DNA of 64,000 nucleotides from Catenuloplanes indicus. GTDB lineage: Bacteria; Actinomycetota; Actinomycetes; Mycobacteriales; Micromonosporaceae. Below the pieces are notes generated by a model that was given only the letters and a program-made list of their open reading frames with translations, was not told the DNA's origin and ran no database searches. The stretch covers positions 5,890,001 through 5,954,000 of the forward strand of contig NZ_JAUSUZ010000001.1 of the NCBI RefSeq assembly GCF_030813715.1. The letters are read 5' to 3'. Position 1 is the stretch's first letter, and the number at the start of each line of letters is the position of its first letter. Shown here piece by piece: positions 18,940 to 26,987 of the stretch. The translations under genes and the position numbers were made by a program.

Positions 18940-19751
18940 GCCCGATATCCGCGGCCGGTCTCAACCTGATCAAGACCGATGTGGCACCCACGCTGTCCGC
19001 GACCATGTCCGCGCTGGTGCAGCCGCTCCCGGAGGCGGCGCCCGTGGAGGAGGAGCGGCGCCGCACGCCGGAGGAGCTCAAGGCGCTCGCGGCCGAGGGC
19101 AACAAGCTGCTGGACGGCGCGCCCGCGGAAGAGATCGCGCGCTGGGCCGCCGAGACGTTCGGCGACCGGTTCTGCGTGACCAGTTCGATGGCGGATGCGG
19201 TCCTCGCGCACCTGGTGTCCCGCGTGAAACCCGGGGTCGACGTCGTCTTCCTCGACACCGGCCTGCACTTCCCCGAGACGCTCAAGGTGCGCGACATCGT
19301 GGCCGCGACGCTGCCGGTGAACGTGCGCTCGATCCGCCCTCGGCTCACGGTCGGCCAGCAGGACGGCGAGTACGGCCCGCGGCTGTTCAACCGTGCGCCG
19401 GACGAGTGCTGCTTCCTGCGCAAGGTGGAGCCGCTCAACCGCGCGCTCGCCGGCTACGACGCGTGGGCGGCCGGCCTGCGCCGCGACGAGTCGCCGACCC
19501 GGGCGAACACGCCGGTCGTCGGCTTCGACCCGAAGAAGGGCAAGGTGAAGGTCAACCCGATCGCCGCCTGGTCCCAGGCCGACGTGGACCGGTACATCGC
19601 CCGCTGGAACGTGCCGGTCAACGAGCTGTTCCGGAAGGGCTACACGTCGATCGGCTGCTGGCCGTGCACCCGGCGCACCAAGGCGGGCGAGGACCCGCGC
19701 GCCGGCCGCTGGGCGATGTTCGAGAAGACCGAATGCGGACTTCACCTCTGA
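18936..19751 (+). CDS. cysH: Adenylyl-sulfate (APS) reductase CysH
   Basis: A 271-residue thioredoxin-dependent reductase turning activated sulfate into sulfite. The nucleotide-binding loop is VTSSMADAVLAH and the substrate region includes VFLDTGLHFPET. The paired cysteines of the 4Fe-4S cluster, DECCFLRKVEP and CWPCTRR, mark the APS-using class rather than the PAPS class. The catalytic Cys is in the C-terminal KTECGLHL. An extra 40 residues precede the core domain. It starts on an ATGA overlap. The ATP sulfurylase genes cysD/cysN are not in the window. Confidence 0.92.
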   Translation: MSPISAAGLNLIKTDVAPTLSATMSALVQPLPEAAPVEEERRRTPEELKALAAEGNKLLDGAPAEEIARWAAETFGDRFCVTSSMADAVLAHLVSRVKPGVDVVFLDTGLHFPETLKVRDIVAATLPVNVRSIRPRLTVGQQDGEYGPRLFNRAPDECCFLRKVEPLNRALAGYDAWAAGLRRDESPTRANTPVVGFDPKKGKVKVNPIAAWSQADVDRYIARWNVPVNELFRKGYTSIGCWPCTRRTKAGEDPRAGRWAMFEKTECGLHL

Positions 19752-20596
19752 CCGGCGGCGCCGCGCTGGTCCTGGTCGCCCACGGCAGCCGGGACCCGCG
19801 CGCCGCCAACGCCACCCGCGCGCTCGTCCGCGCGGTCGCGGCGCTGCGCCCCGGCGCGGACGTGCGCGCGTCCTATCTGGACCATGCGGGCCCGCGCCCG
19901 GGCGAGGTGCTGACCGCGCTGGAGGCCGCCGGGTGCGAGCGGGCGGTCCTGGTGCCGCTGCTGCTCACCGCGGCCTACCACGGCCGGGTGGACATCCCCG
20001 AGGTGCTGCGCACCGCGCGCGCCGAGGGCCTGCGGATGCCGGTCGCGATCAGCGAGGTGATCGGCCCGTTCGACGGCGTGGTCCCGGATCTCCTGCTGGC
20101 CGGCCTGGTGCGCCGCCTCAGCGAGGTCACCGACGTCCGGCCCGTCCCCTCCGCCGCGGCGGAGACCGGGGTGCCGGCGGCCGGGGAGCGTGGGCCGGCG
20201 GAGGCCGGCATCGGTGTACCGGATCCCGGCTTCGACGCGGTCGTGCTGGCCGCCGCGGGCACGAACGACGCGACCGCGCGCGGCACCGTGGCGCAGGCCG
20301 CGGTCGCACTGGGCGATCAGCTGGGCGTGCCGTGCACGGTCGCCTACGCGTCCGCCTCCGCGCCGACCGGGGCGGAGGCCGTGACCGCGCTGCGCGCCGC
20401 GGGTGCCCGCCGGATCGCGATCGCCGGCTACTTCCTGGCGCCTGGCCTGCTCTACGACACCGTGGTGGAGTCGGCACGGTCGGCCGGGGGAGTGGTGGCG
20501 GTCGCCCCGCCGCTGACGGACGCCCGGGACATCGCCCGGCTGGTGCTCTCCCGCGCCGATGCGGTCATTGTGTCCAGCACGGCCCTGGCGGCGTGA
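19733..20596 (+). CDS. Sirohydrochlorin chelatase (CbiX/SirB type)
   Basis: A 287-residue protein with two CbiX half-domains: the first contains LVAHGSRDPRAANA, with the metal-binding His, and the second VVLAAAGTNDATARG. It inserts iron into sirohydrochlorin to make siroheme, the cofactor of the sulfite reductase encoded upstream. A Pro/Ala/Glu-rich linker separates the halves. The ATG at 19733 lies inside the end of cysH (19-bp overlap in another frame). It is the last gene of the operon. Iron rather than cobalt is inferred from the operon. Confidence 0.88.
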   Translation: MRTSPLTGGAALVLVAHGSRDPRAANATRALVRAVAALRPGADVRASYLDHAGPRPGEVLTALEAAGCERAVLVPLLLTAAYHGRVDIPEVLRTARAEGLRMPVAISEVIGPFDGVVPDLLLAGLVRRLSEVTDVRPVPSAAAETGVPAAGERGPAEAGIGVPDPGFDAVVLAAAGTNDATARGTVAQAAVALGDQLGVPCTVAYASASAPTGAEAVTALRAAGARRIAIAGYFLAPGLLYDTVVESARSAGGVVAVAPPLTDARDIARLVLSRADAVIVSSTALAA

Positions 20597-20770
20597 CGGG
20601 CCGCGGCGCTCGTGACCGAGTGACGTGACCACCGGCGGGTAGTCGCCTCGTGCGGGTCGTGTGCGCCGCATCCGTACCATATGGTGATTTTTGGGGTTTT
20701 AGCGTTTCGCGCGACCCGATGCGGGGCACTCCGGCCGCGATGAACCGCGCCACCGCCCTCGCACAGCAGA

Positions 20771-20799
20771 ACGCCCCGGGAGGGGTGCTCCCGGGGCGT
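20771..20799 (-). terminator. Terminator of whiB1
   Basis: A perfect 12-bp stem (ACGCCCCGGGAG and complement) with a 5-base loop lies about 20 bp beyond the whiB1 stop codon on the minus strand. It may also stop read-through from the sulfur operon. Confidence 0.75.
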
Positions 20800-20817
20800 G
20801 CAGCGTGTGTGGGTGGT

Positions 20818-21072
20818 TCAGGCGGAGTGAGCGCGGACCCGCAGGCCGCCGCGGCGCTTGACGGCACGCCGCTCCTCTTCACTCATTCCGCCCCAGACGC
20901 CCGCGTCCTGACCCGACTCGAGCGCCCAGGCAAGGCACTCCTCGGTCACGGGGCAGCGCCGGCAGACCGACTTGGCCTGCTCGACCTGCAGGAGCGCCGG
21001 GCCGGACGTCCCGATCGGGAAGAACAGCTCAGGGTCCTCGTCGCGGCAGACAGAATCGTGGCGCCAGTCCAT
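20818..21072 (-). CDS. whiB1: WhiB1-type iron-sulfur transcription factor
   Basis: An 84-residue WhiB protein. The four cluster-binding cysteines appear in SVCRDEDPELFF, SVCRRCPVTEEC (spacing C-x2-C-x5-C), the turn motif is GVWGGMSEEERR, and a basic C-terminal DNA-binding tail follows. The start MDWRHDSVCRDEDPELFF is the WhiB1/WhmE signature. WhiB1 is an essential nitric-oxide-sensitive regulator in mycobacteria, where it acts with the primary sigma factor. AAGGAG precedes the ATG. A long upstream region with CRP-like sites suggests cAMP control. Confidence 0.93.
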   Translation of the reverse strand: MDWRHDSVCRDEDPELFFPIGTSGPALLQVEQAKSVCRRCPVTEECLAWALESGQDAGVWGGMSEEERRAVKRRGGLRVRAHSA

Positions 21073-21115
21073 GGCGGCAACACTCCTTGTTCTTCGGATC
21101 GGCTTCAGTGAATGC

Positions 21116-21129
21116 GTAATACCTATTAC
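21116..21129 (-). promoter_or_regulatory. Palindrome in the whiB1 proximal promoter
   Basis: A perfect 14-bp palindrome GTAATACCTATTAC lies 44-57 bp upstream of the whiB1 ATG in a conspicuously AT-rich patch. On the minus strand it contains a TAGGTA-like -10 element, so a bound protein would cover the core promoter. Confidence 0.45.
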
Positions 21130-21271
21130 TTATGCGCGCGCGGCGTTGATCGCGACGGTGTGCAGCCATCGGTCAACAGTGCGTGAGCAGGCGTTTGGGG
21201 AGCCCTCGGGTGTGGCGGAGTGGTCGCACTGCGTGCGCCTACCGGCAACATCCGCGTAACTCTTTTCGCTT

Positions 21272-21285
21272 GTGAATGCTTTCAC
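21272..21285. promoter_or_regulatory. CRP/FNR-type site 1 upstream of whiB1
   Basis: The sequence GTGAATGCTTTCAC has the GTGA-N6-TCAC form of CRP-family operators, flanked by T on the left and G on the right. It lies 200 bp upstream of the whiB1 start codon. Confidence 0.55.
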
Positions 21286-21331
21286 GAACTCCGGCAAAGT
21301 CAAGAGGCGCGCTCCGAAAAAGTTGGGAGCG

Positions 21332-21345
21332 GTGAGCTAGCTCAC
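21332..21345. promoter_or_regulatory. CRP/FNR-type site 2 upstream of whiB1
   Basis: A perfect palindrome GTGAGCTAGCTCAC, again GTGA-N6-TCAC, with its centre exactly 60 bp from that of site 1. The helical phasing puts both sites on nearly the same face of the DNA. Confidence 0.55.
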
Positions 21346-21976
21346 GACCTCTTTGTCCGAATTTCGGTCTTCCTCCGACACCCGGCACGCGACAGTCAAA
21401 AGTCAATGTAGTACGGTCCCCGCCGCATTGCCGTCATTTCCGGCCCGGTTTCTTGTGCTGGCTGCCACGACCGCGATCTGTTGGATCTAGGTCTCTCAAC
21501 CTGATATTGGGCGGGTACCCGCTTCCTAGCAGATTACACGCGTCGCGTCCGGGACTTCGCGAAACTGTACTTTCCGTTGCATGCCAAGATACTCACCGTC
21601 AAGCTGGTACGGTCGCGGCCGCTCGCCGCCAAGCCGTGTTCGGGCAGGTCATGCAAGCTAAACGCGGGATGGGCCCCGCCGGTCGCGTGCTCCCGGAAAA
21701 TCTGCCACCAAAGTGCATGCGTGGCCGGAAGCGCGTAACCGGACGATCACCAGTCCCGCGCTATCGCCGAGATCAAATGGCGCATGTGGACTCACGGAAA
21801 CCGGACGATCACCGTAATGGGCTTGCGCGCACACGATCGACGCGATCCACGCGGCGATGCATCCGGTGGTCGTTCCCTCTCGGACGCGTCCCTAACCGCC
21901 GAAGAAGGCGCCGATCATCGGTACGCCGGAGTAGTCGCCCGACTACGCACTCGGCGTCCTTCTCGACCGGTTGCCC
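21346..21976. other. Long intergenic region without a gene; contains a 15-bp direct repeat
   Basis: No open frame here has a plausible protein sequence. Base composition is more mixed than in the flanking genes. The 15-mer AACCGGACGATCACC occurs twice, at 21737-21751 and 21799-21813, 62 bp apart. The region is downstream of the oxidoreductase terminator and far upstream of whiB1, so an unannotated small RNA or a long whiB1 leader is possible. Confidence 0.4.
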
Positions 21977-22002
21977 ACCGGAGAGTCGCGTGACTCTCCG
22001 GT
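21977..22002 (-). terminator. Terminator of the oxidoreductase gene
   Basis: An 11-bp perfect stem (ACCGGAGAGTC and complement) with loop GCGT lies about 44 bp beyond the stop codon of the minus-strand oxidoreductase gene, followed by a poor T tract. Confidence 0.65.
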
Positions 22003-22045
22003 TAACTGCCGATTACGCCGCGCGGTTGCGCTCGATCACCGTGCG

Positions 22046-22999
22046 TCAGCGCGTGTGGTCCAGGACGATCTTGCCGAACGCGACGCCGGACGCCAGCCGC
22101 GCGAACGCGGCAGCCGCCTCGCCGAAGCCGAACACCGAGTCGACCACCGGCCGGACGCCGGACTCCACGCAGAGGTCCAGCAGCGCGGCCAGCTCGTCCG
22201 GCGTGCCCATCGACGTGCCGAGGATCTCCAGGCTCATCGCGAACACCCGGCGCAGGTTGACCCGGGGCAGATGGCCCGCGGTCGCGCCGGAGACCACGAT
22301 CCGCGCGCCGAAGCCCGCGCACTTGAGCGAGTGGTCGAACGTGGCCTCGCCGACCGTCTCGATGACCACACCGACCCGCTCGGGCAGCCGGGCGCCGGGC
22401 TCCACCGCGGTCGCGCCGAGCGCGGCGATCCGCTCGCGCTTGCCCGGGTCCCGGCTGGTCGCGTAGACCCGCTTGCCCATGGCCGCCGCGAGCACCACGG
22501 CCGCGGTCGCCACGCCGCCGCCGGCGCCCTGCACCAGCACCGCGTCCGCCTCCGCGACCCGGCCGCGCGAGGTGAGCATCCGGTACGCGGTCAGCCACGC
22601 GGTCGGCAGGCAGGCCACATCCTCGAACGTGAGCGCGGCCGGCTTCGGGATCAGGTTGGCCGCCGGGACCGCCACCCGGTCCGCCAGCGTGCCCTGGTGG
22701 TGCTCGGAGAGGATGGAGAGGCCGCGCGGGTCGGCCGGCGTCGGGACGACCGGGTAGACGACCACCTCGCGGCCGTCCGGCGCGATCCCGGCCGCGTCGC
22801 AGCCGAGGATCATCGGCAGCTGCTTCTCGGCGAGACCGACGCCGCGCAGCGACCAGAGATCGTGGTGATTGAGCGAGCTGGCCCGCACCTCCACGGTCAC
22901 CCAGTCGTCGCCGGCGGGCGCGGGCTCGGGGCGCTCGCCGACCGTCAGCGCGGAGAGTGGGTCGGTCTCGTCGATCCTGGACGCGAAGGCAGCACGCAT
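22046..22999 (-). CDS. Zinc-less quinone-oxidoreductase-like dehydrogenase (MDR family)
   Basis: A 317-residue medium-chain dehydrogenase/reductase. The GroES-like domain (residues 20-115) includes SSLNHHDLWSLRGVG and ILGCDAAG. The Rossmann domain has the NADPH loop VQGAGGGVATAAVVLA. The structural-zinc cysteine cluster of alcohol dehydrogenases is absent, which fits quinone oxidoreductase-like enzymes. The ATG at 22999 is preferred to a GTG 9 bp upstream, as MRAAF is a usual start of the family. The substrate is not predictable. Confidence 0.85.
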   Translation of the reverse strand: MRAAFASRIDETDPLSALTVGERPEPAPAGDDWVTVEVRASSLNHHDLWSLRGVGLAEKQLPMILGCDAAGIAPDGREVVVYPVVPTPADPRGLSILSEHHQGTLADRVAVPAANLIPKPAALTFEDVACLPTAWLTAYRMLTSRGRVAEADAVLVQGAGGGVATAAVVLAAAMGKRVYATSRDPGKRERIAALGATAVEPGARLPERVGVVIETVGEATFDHSLKCAGFGARIVVSGATAGHLPRVNLRRVFAMSLEILGTSMGTPDELAALLDLCVESGVRPVVDSVFGFGEAAAAFARLASGVAFGKIVLDHTR

Positions 23000-23096
23000 G
23001 AAACGCACGTTAGCGCCTTTGCCGACGCGCGGCCGGGCCTCGTGGCCAGGGCGCCGTGCGGCGGTGCGGGCCGGCGGCGCCGCACCGCCACCGGGC

Positions 23097-24236
23097 TCAG
23101 GCTGCCGCCGCCACGGCCGCCGCGACCGCCGGGGCGACCCGCGGGTCCAGTGCGGACGGCACGATCGCGTCCGCGGTGAGCGACGACGCCACCACGCCCG
23201 CGATCGCGTCCGCGGCCGCCACCTTCATCGCGTCCGTGATCGTGCGCGCCCGCGCCGCCAGTGCGCCACGGAACACGCCCGGGAACGCCAGCACGTTGTT
23301 GATCTGATTCGGATAGTCGGACCGCCCGGTCGCCACCACGGCCGCGTACCGCGCCGCGACGTCCGGGTGCACCTCTGGCGTCGGGTTGGCGAGCGCGAAC
23401 ACGATGCCGCCCGGCGTCATCCGGGCCACCGCCGACTCGTCGATCGTGCCGCCGGACACACCGATCAGCACGTCCGCACCGGCCAGCGCGTTCTCGATCC
23501 CGCCGGTCAGCCGGACCCGGTTGGTCAGCGCGGCCAGCTCGTCCTTGGCACCGCCCAGCCCGGACCGGCCCCGGTGCAGGATGCCCTTGGAGTCGCAGAC
23601 CACCACGCGCTCTGCGCACACGCCGCCGGCGATCAGCATCTTGGTGACCGCGACCCCGGCCGCACCCGCGCCGCTGATCACCACGCGCAGGTCGCCGAGG
23701 TGGCGGCCGAGCAGCGTGGCCGCGTTGCGCAGCGCCGCGAGCGTGACGATCGCGGTGCCGTGCTGGTCGTCGTGGAAGACCGGGATCGGCAGCGCCTCGT
23801 CCAGCCGGCGCTCGATCTCGAAGCAACGCGGCGCACTGATGTCCTCCAGGTTGATGCCGCCGAACGACGGCGCCAGCGCGGTCACCACCCGGACGATCTC
23901 GTCGACGTCCTGGGTGTCCAGACAGATCGGCACCGCGTCCACACCGCCGAACTGTTTGAACAGGACAGCCTTGCCCTCCATCACCGGCATGGCGGCGCGC
24001 GGCCCGATGTTGCCGAGCCCGAGCACGGCGGAACCGTCGGTGACCACCGCGACCGCGTTGCCGGTCCAGGTGTACTCGACGGCCAGCTCGGGCCGCTCCG
24101 CGATGGCCTCGCACACGCGGGCCACGCCGGGGGTGTACGCGAGCGACAGGTCCTCGCGGCTGGTGAGCGGCACCGTCGACGCGACGGCCATCTTGCCGCC
24201 ACGGTGCAACGCGAAGACAGGATCAGCGGATGTCAT
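23097..24236 (-). CDS. NAD(P)-dependent malic enzyme
   Basis: A 379-residue short-form malic enzyme that converts malate to pyruvate and CO2. Seen are the catalytic region [13 protein letters not shown], the metal-binding block [13 protein letters not shown] and [16 protein letters not shown], and the cofactor-binding fold [14 protein letters not shown]. It is the small bacterial type without the C-terminal phosphotransacetylase-like domain. The ATG at 24236 has GGAG 7 bp ahead; upstream residues in the same frame are not family-like. The C-terminus is a run of Ala/Val residues. NAD versus NADP preference is unclear. Confidence 0.9.
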   Translation of the reverse strand: MTSADPVFALHRGGKMAVASTVPLTSREDLSLAYTPGVARVCEAIAERPELAVEYTWTGNAVAVVTDGSAVLGLGNIGPRAAMPVMEGKAVLFKQFGGVDAVPICLDTQDVDEIVRVVTALAPSFGGINLEDISAPRCFEIERRLDEALPIPVFHDDQHGTAIVTLAALRNAATLLGRHLGDLRVVISGAGAAGVAVTKMLIAGGVCAERVVVCDSKGILHRGRSGLGGAKDELAALTNRVRLTGGIENALAGADVLIGVSGGTIDESAVARMTPGGIVFALANPTPEVHPDVAARYAAVVATGRSDYPNQINNVLAFPGVFRGALAARARTITDAMKVAAADAIAGVVASSLTADAIVPSALDPRVAPAVAAAVAAAA

Positions 24237-24322
24237 TGGGGACTCCACTCCGTGACTGAGAACGCCCGGCGCGCGCAAGCAGCCGAGCAGGAAAAAGACA
24301 TGCTCAGCCGGAAGCAGGCCGT

Positions 24323-24336
24323 GGTCAGCGCTGACC
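24323..24336. promoter_or_regulatory. Palindromic operator candidate upstream of malic enzyme
   Basis: A perfect 14-bp palindrome GGTCAGCGCTGACC lies about 90 bp upstream of the malic enzyme start, in the spacer between it and the end of sodX. It would suit a dimeric regulator; no regulator can be named. Confidence 0.35.
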
Positions 24337-24429
24337 GGCGGAGTGCACGGGGGTCACCCGGTGTAGCGGCCGAGCATAGTGCCCGGCGTGCACCCCACGG
24401 GTGAGTGGGGTCGAACTCGACAGTAACGG

Positions 24430-24753
24430 TCAGCGCCGGAAAAACGAGGGCTTCGGCCAGTATCGAAATGTCACACGACCGCGCACATCGGCCACACCGA
24501 ACGCCCGGGAGTCGTCCGTGATCAGGGCATTGTCGCCCTCCAGCCACCAGCCTCCGTCCTGCTCCCGCACGGCCCGCTTGACGACCAGCAGCCCGGGCCG
24601 GGACCGGAACTCGCCCACCACCACGTCGCCGGGCCGGATGCGGGCACGCTCCCACACCAGCACCGCGTCGCCGTGACGCAGCGTCGGCACCATCGACGGC
24701 CCGTGCACCAGAACCGGCAGAATCACGCGTTTCACCTCTCTCGGTCGGGGCAC
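24430..24753 (-). CDS. sodX: Nickel superoxide dismutase maturation protease (S26 family)
   Basis: A 107-residue signal-peptidase-like protein without the usual membrane anchor. The catalytic Ser is in VHGPSMVPTLRHGD and the Lys in LLVVKRAV, followed by the GDNA motif (WLEGDNALITDD). Its position, divergent and only 60 bp from sodN, identifies it as the protease that removes the SodN propeptide so that the N-terminal His can bind nickel. Start choice is uncertain: GTG codons at 24753, 24735 and 24726 are all possible. Confidence 0.88.
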   Translation of the reverse strand: MPRPREVKRVILPVLVHGPSMVPTLRHGDAVLVWERARIRPGDVVVGEFRSRPGLLVVKRAVREQDGGWWLEGDNALITDDSRAFGVADVRGRVTFRYWPKPSFFRR

Positions 24754-24813
24754 GAATGCCAGGAGTAGTGTTCCCGCTGAGGATCATCGCAACTGCTCAC
24801 CGGAGGATTCCTG

Positions 24814-25218
24814 ATGCGACTCCCGCGCATGTTTACTCCTCGCACCGTTGCCAGCGCCCACTGCGATCTGCCGTGTGGCATCTACGACCCGGCTCAGGCC
24901 CGTATCGAGGCCGAGTCGGTCAAGGCGATCTGCGAGAAGTACCAGGCCAACCAGGACCCGGAGTTCCGCACCCGGGCCCTGATCATCAAGGAGCAGCGCT
25001 CCGAGCTGGTCAAGCACCACCTGTGGGTGCTGTGGACCGACTACTTCAAGCCGCCGCACTTCGAGAAGTACCCGCAGCTGCACAGCCTCTTCAACGAGGC
25101 CACCAAGCTCGCGGGTGCCGCCGGTGCCAAGGGCTCGGCCGACCCGGCCAAGGCCGAGGAGCTGCTCGGCAAGATCGAGGAGATCTCGAAGATCTTCTGG
25201 GAGACCAAGCAGGCCTGA
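24814..25218 (+). CDS. sodN: Nickel superoxide dismutase
   Basis: A 134-residue Ni-SOD precursor. Residues 1-16 (RLPRMFTPRTVASA) are a short propeptide, then the nickel hook begins HCDLPCGIYD, supplying His1, Cys2 and Cys6 after cleavage. The rest is the four-helix bundle (QARIEAESVKAICEKYQ onward). CGGAGG lies 8 bp before the ATG. The enzyme detoxifies superoxide in the cytoplasm. Streptomyces represses iron SOD and controls nickel genes via Nur; no Nur box could be recognised in the 60-bp divergent spacer. Confidence 0.96.
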   Translation: MRLPRMFTPRTVASAHCDLPCGIYDPAQARIEAESVKAICEKYQANQDPEFRTRALIIKEQRSELVKHHLWVLWTDYFKPPHFEKYPQLHSLFNEATKLAGAAGAKGSADPAKAEELLGKIEEISKIFWETKQA

Positions 25219-25361
25219 ACCGGCTCGCGTTGCCGGCCGGTGCACCCGTTCCGCGGTGCGCCGGCCGGTTTGCCGCATCGACCCGCTGGAAATACCACAC
25301 CGACACGTTGCACCTCACGGGCGGCGGAAGCGGTAGAGTCGCCGATCGGGGGGATGGCCCG

Positions 25362-25766
25362 GTGACTGATCTGACGATGGAGCCCACGACGGACGACGAC
25401 GTCGTGCTGCTCACGGTGCCCGCCGACGGCGGCTACCTCAGCGTGCTCCGCACCGCGACGGCCGGCCTCGCGGCCCGCCTGCACTTCGCACTCGACGAGA
25501 TCGAGGACCTGCGCATCGCCGTCGACGAGGCCTGCGCCATGCTCCTCGCCATCGCGCCACGCGGCGCCGACCTCGAGTGCCGCTTCTCGGTCACCGACGA
25601 CGCGCTCACGGTCCAGGTCAGCGTCCCCACGGTCCGCGGTGCCAAGCTGCCGTCCGAGTCCAGCTTCGCCTGGAAGGTCCTGACCGCGCTGACCACCGCC
25701 GCCTCCGCCGGCGCCGCCAACGGCAAGGCCACCATCACGCTGCTCACCCGCCGCACCGGCTTCTGA
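25362..25766 (+). CDS. Anti-sigma factor-like ATP-binding protein (RsbW type)
   Basis: A 134-residue GHKL-type protein like the serine kinase/anti-sigma RsbW family. The N box is ALDEIEDLRIAVDEACAMLL, with the Asp/Glu expected for ATP and Mg binding; the G-box region is weak. It has no membrane segment. The GTG at 25362 is chosen because GGGGGGA lies about 8 bp ahead, with an ATG at 25377 as alternative. No partner sigma factor or anti-anti-sigma gene is adjacent, so its target is unknown. A copy of the dispersed repeat follows about 70 bp later. Confidence 0.8.
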   Translation: MTDLTMEPTTDDDVVLLTVPADGGYLSVLRTATAGLAARLHFALDEIEDLRIAVDEACAMLLAIAPRGADLECRFSVTDDALTVQVSVPTVRGAKLPSESSFAWKVLTALTTAASAGAANGKATITLLTRRTGF

Positions 25767-25834
25767 TCCTCACCGGTTTCTGACCCCGGCTGGCTTCTGA
25801 CCCCGGCCGGCCAAAAGGGCAACGGCTTCATTTT

Positions 25835-25985
25835 CCCGCTTCCGGCGTGGTGCGGCCCGCATGCTCGGAGCGGGCCAACCGCGCGGAGGCCTCCGACTCC
25901 GCTGGCTTCGCTCCGGCCGCCGCGGTGGAGCCGGTCCCCGAGTGGTCACCGAGACCCCGCGAGAACCGTGGCCGGTCGCCGTCCG
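25835..25985 (+). repeat. Dispersed intergenic repeat, copy 2
   Basis: This copy is closest to copy 3: they share the left end TTCCCGCTTCCGGCG, the block GGAGCGGGCCAACCGCGCGG, CTCCGACTCCGC, CTCCGGCCGCCGCG, GGAGCCGGTCCCC and a right end in GGTCGCC. It lies downstream of the anti-sigma-like gene in the same orientation, and upstream of the first lipoprotein hydrolase. The preceding spacer has a short tandem duplication of TTCTGACCCCGGC. Confidence 0.8.
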
Positions 25986-26055
25986 GCGTCGCGGCCGGAC
26001 TCCCCGGGTGGCGGTGCGGTAGCCGATCGCGGGGTCGCGCGGGCACAATCGGGCG

Positions 26056-26976
26056 GTGCGCCGCCGTCGTGATGTGCTTGCTCTCGTCGTACCGTTGCTG
26101 CTGTTGCTCGCGGGTTGTGGGGTCGACCTGGGCGGCGGGAGCCCGGCGCGGCCGGCCGTGGCCGAGCCGACGCCGGAGGATGCCGGGCCACCGCCGCCCG
26201 GTGTCGCGCCCGCGGAGTCGTTCGAGGTCGGGCAGCGCACGCTCGATCTGGCGCGCGGCGAGCGGGAACTCCCGACCACGGTGTGGTATCCCGAGTCGGA
26301 GACCGGCGAGTTCCCGGTCGTAATCTTCAGCCATGGGCTCGGCGGCAAGCCGGCCGACTACCGCCAGCTGCTGTCGAGCTGGGCGGCGGCCGGGTTCGTG
26401 GTCGCCGCGCCGGCCTACCCGAACACGACCGCCGGCAGTCAGCAGAACGCGCTGGACGTGCTCAACCAGCCGGCCGACGCCGCGCACGTGCTGACCGCGG
26501 TGCTGGCGCTGAACGACGAGGCCGGCGACCGGTTCGCCGGCCGGCTGCTCACCGACCGCGTGGCCGCGGCCGGGCACTCCGCCGGTGGGATCACCACGAT
26601 CGGCCAATTCACCCGCGGGCGGGACACCCGCCTGGACGCCGGCATCGTGCTGGCCGGGAGCACGCTCGGCGTCGGCACCGGCTTCTCCGGCAAGGAGACG
26701 CCGATGCTGATCGTGCACGGCGAGCTGGACCAGGTCGTGCCGTACTCGTCGGGCAAATCAGCCTACGACGCGGTGCCGTGGCCGAAGGCGATGCTCACGC
26801 TGCCGGAAGGGGACCACGTCGGCGTGCTCTCCCGCGGCGACGCCTTCGAGCTGCTGGCCGCCACCACGACCGAGTTCCTCCGCTGGTCGCTCTACGGCGA
26901 CGAGGACGCCCGTGAGCGCATCGCCGACGCGGCCACGTCCGGCGGCGACATCGCCGAGTTCGACGATCAGCTCTAG
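26056..26976 (+). CDS. Lipoprotein alpha/beta hydrolase (dienelactone hydrolase/PAF-acetylhydrolase-like), paralogue A
   Basis: A 306-residue secreted lipoprotein with a signal peptide and lipobox LLLAGC, so it is anchored by Cys20 or so. A Pro-rich spacer precedes the hydrolase fold. The oxyanion region is VVIFSHGLGG, the nucleophile Ser lies in AAGHSAGGITT, a catalytic Asp probably lies in VHGELDQVV and the His in PEGDHVGVL. It is similar throughout to the protein at 28931-29857. Substrate is unknown; esters or polyester-like compounds outside the cell are plausible. The start is GTG. Confidence 0.85.
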   Translation: MRRRRDVLALVVPLLLLLAGCGVDLGGGSPARPAVAEPTPEDAGPPPPGVAPAESFEVGQRTLDLARGERELPTTVWYPESETGEFPVVIFSHGLGGKPADYRQLLSSWAAAGFVVAAPAYPNTTAGSQQNALDVLNQPADAAHVLTAVLALNDEAGDRFAGRLLTDRVAAAGHSAGGITTIGQFTRGRDTRLDAGIVLAGSTLGVGTGFSGKETPMLIVHGELDQVVPYSSGKSAYDAVPWPKAMLTLPEGDHVGVLSRGDAFELLAATTTEFLRWSLYGDEDARERIADAATSGGDIAEFDDQL

Positions 26977-26987
26977 CGAGGCATGTT

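Noticed and set aside
16686-19745. A 1019-codon open frame on the minus strand across the sulfur operon
   Set aside because: The sense strand has the real genes with cluster-binding cysteines; the antisense frame has no domain.
21453-22466. A 337-codon frame upstream of and overlapping the oxidoreductase
   Set aside because: Its amino acid composition is unlike any protein, rich in Arg, Ser and Pro, and it runs antisense into a well-defined enzyme gene.
24754-24813. Nur (nickel regulator) box between sodX and sodN
   Set aside because: No paired TTGC-type half-sites at the right spacing could be found by eye.
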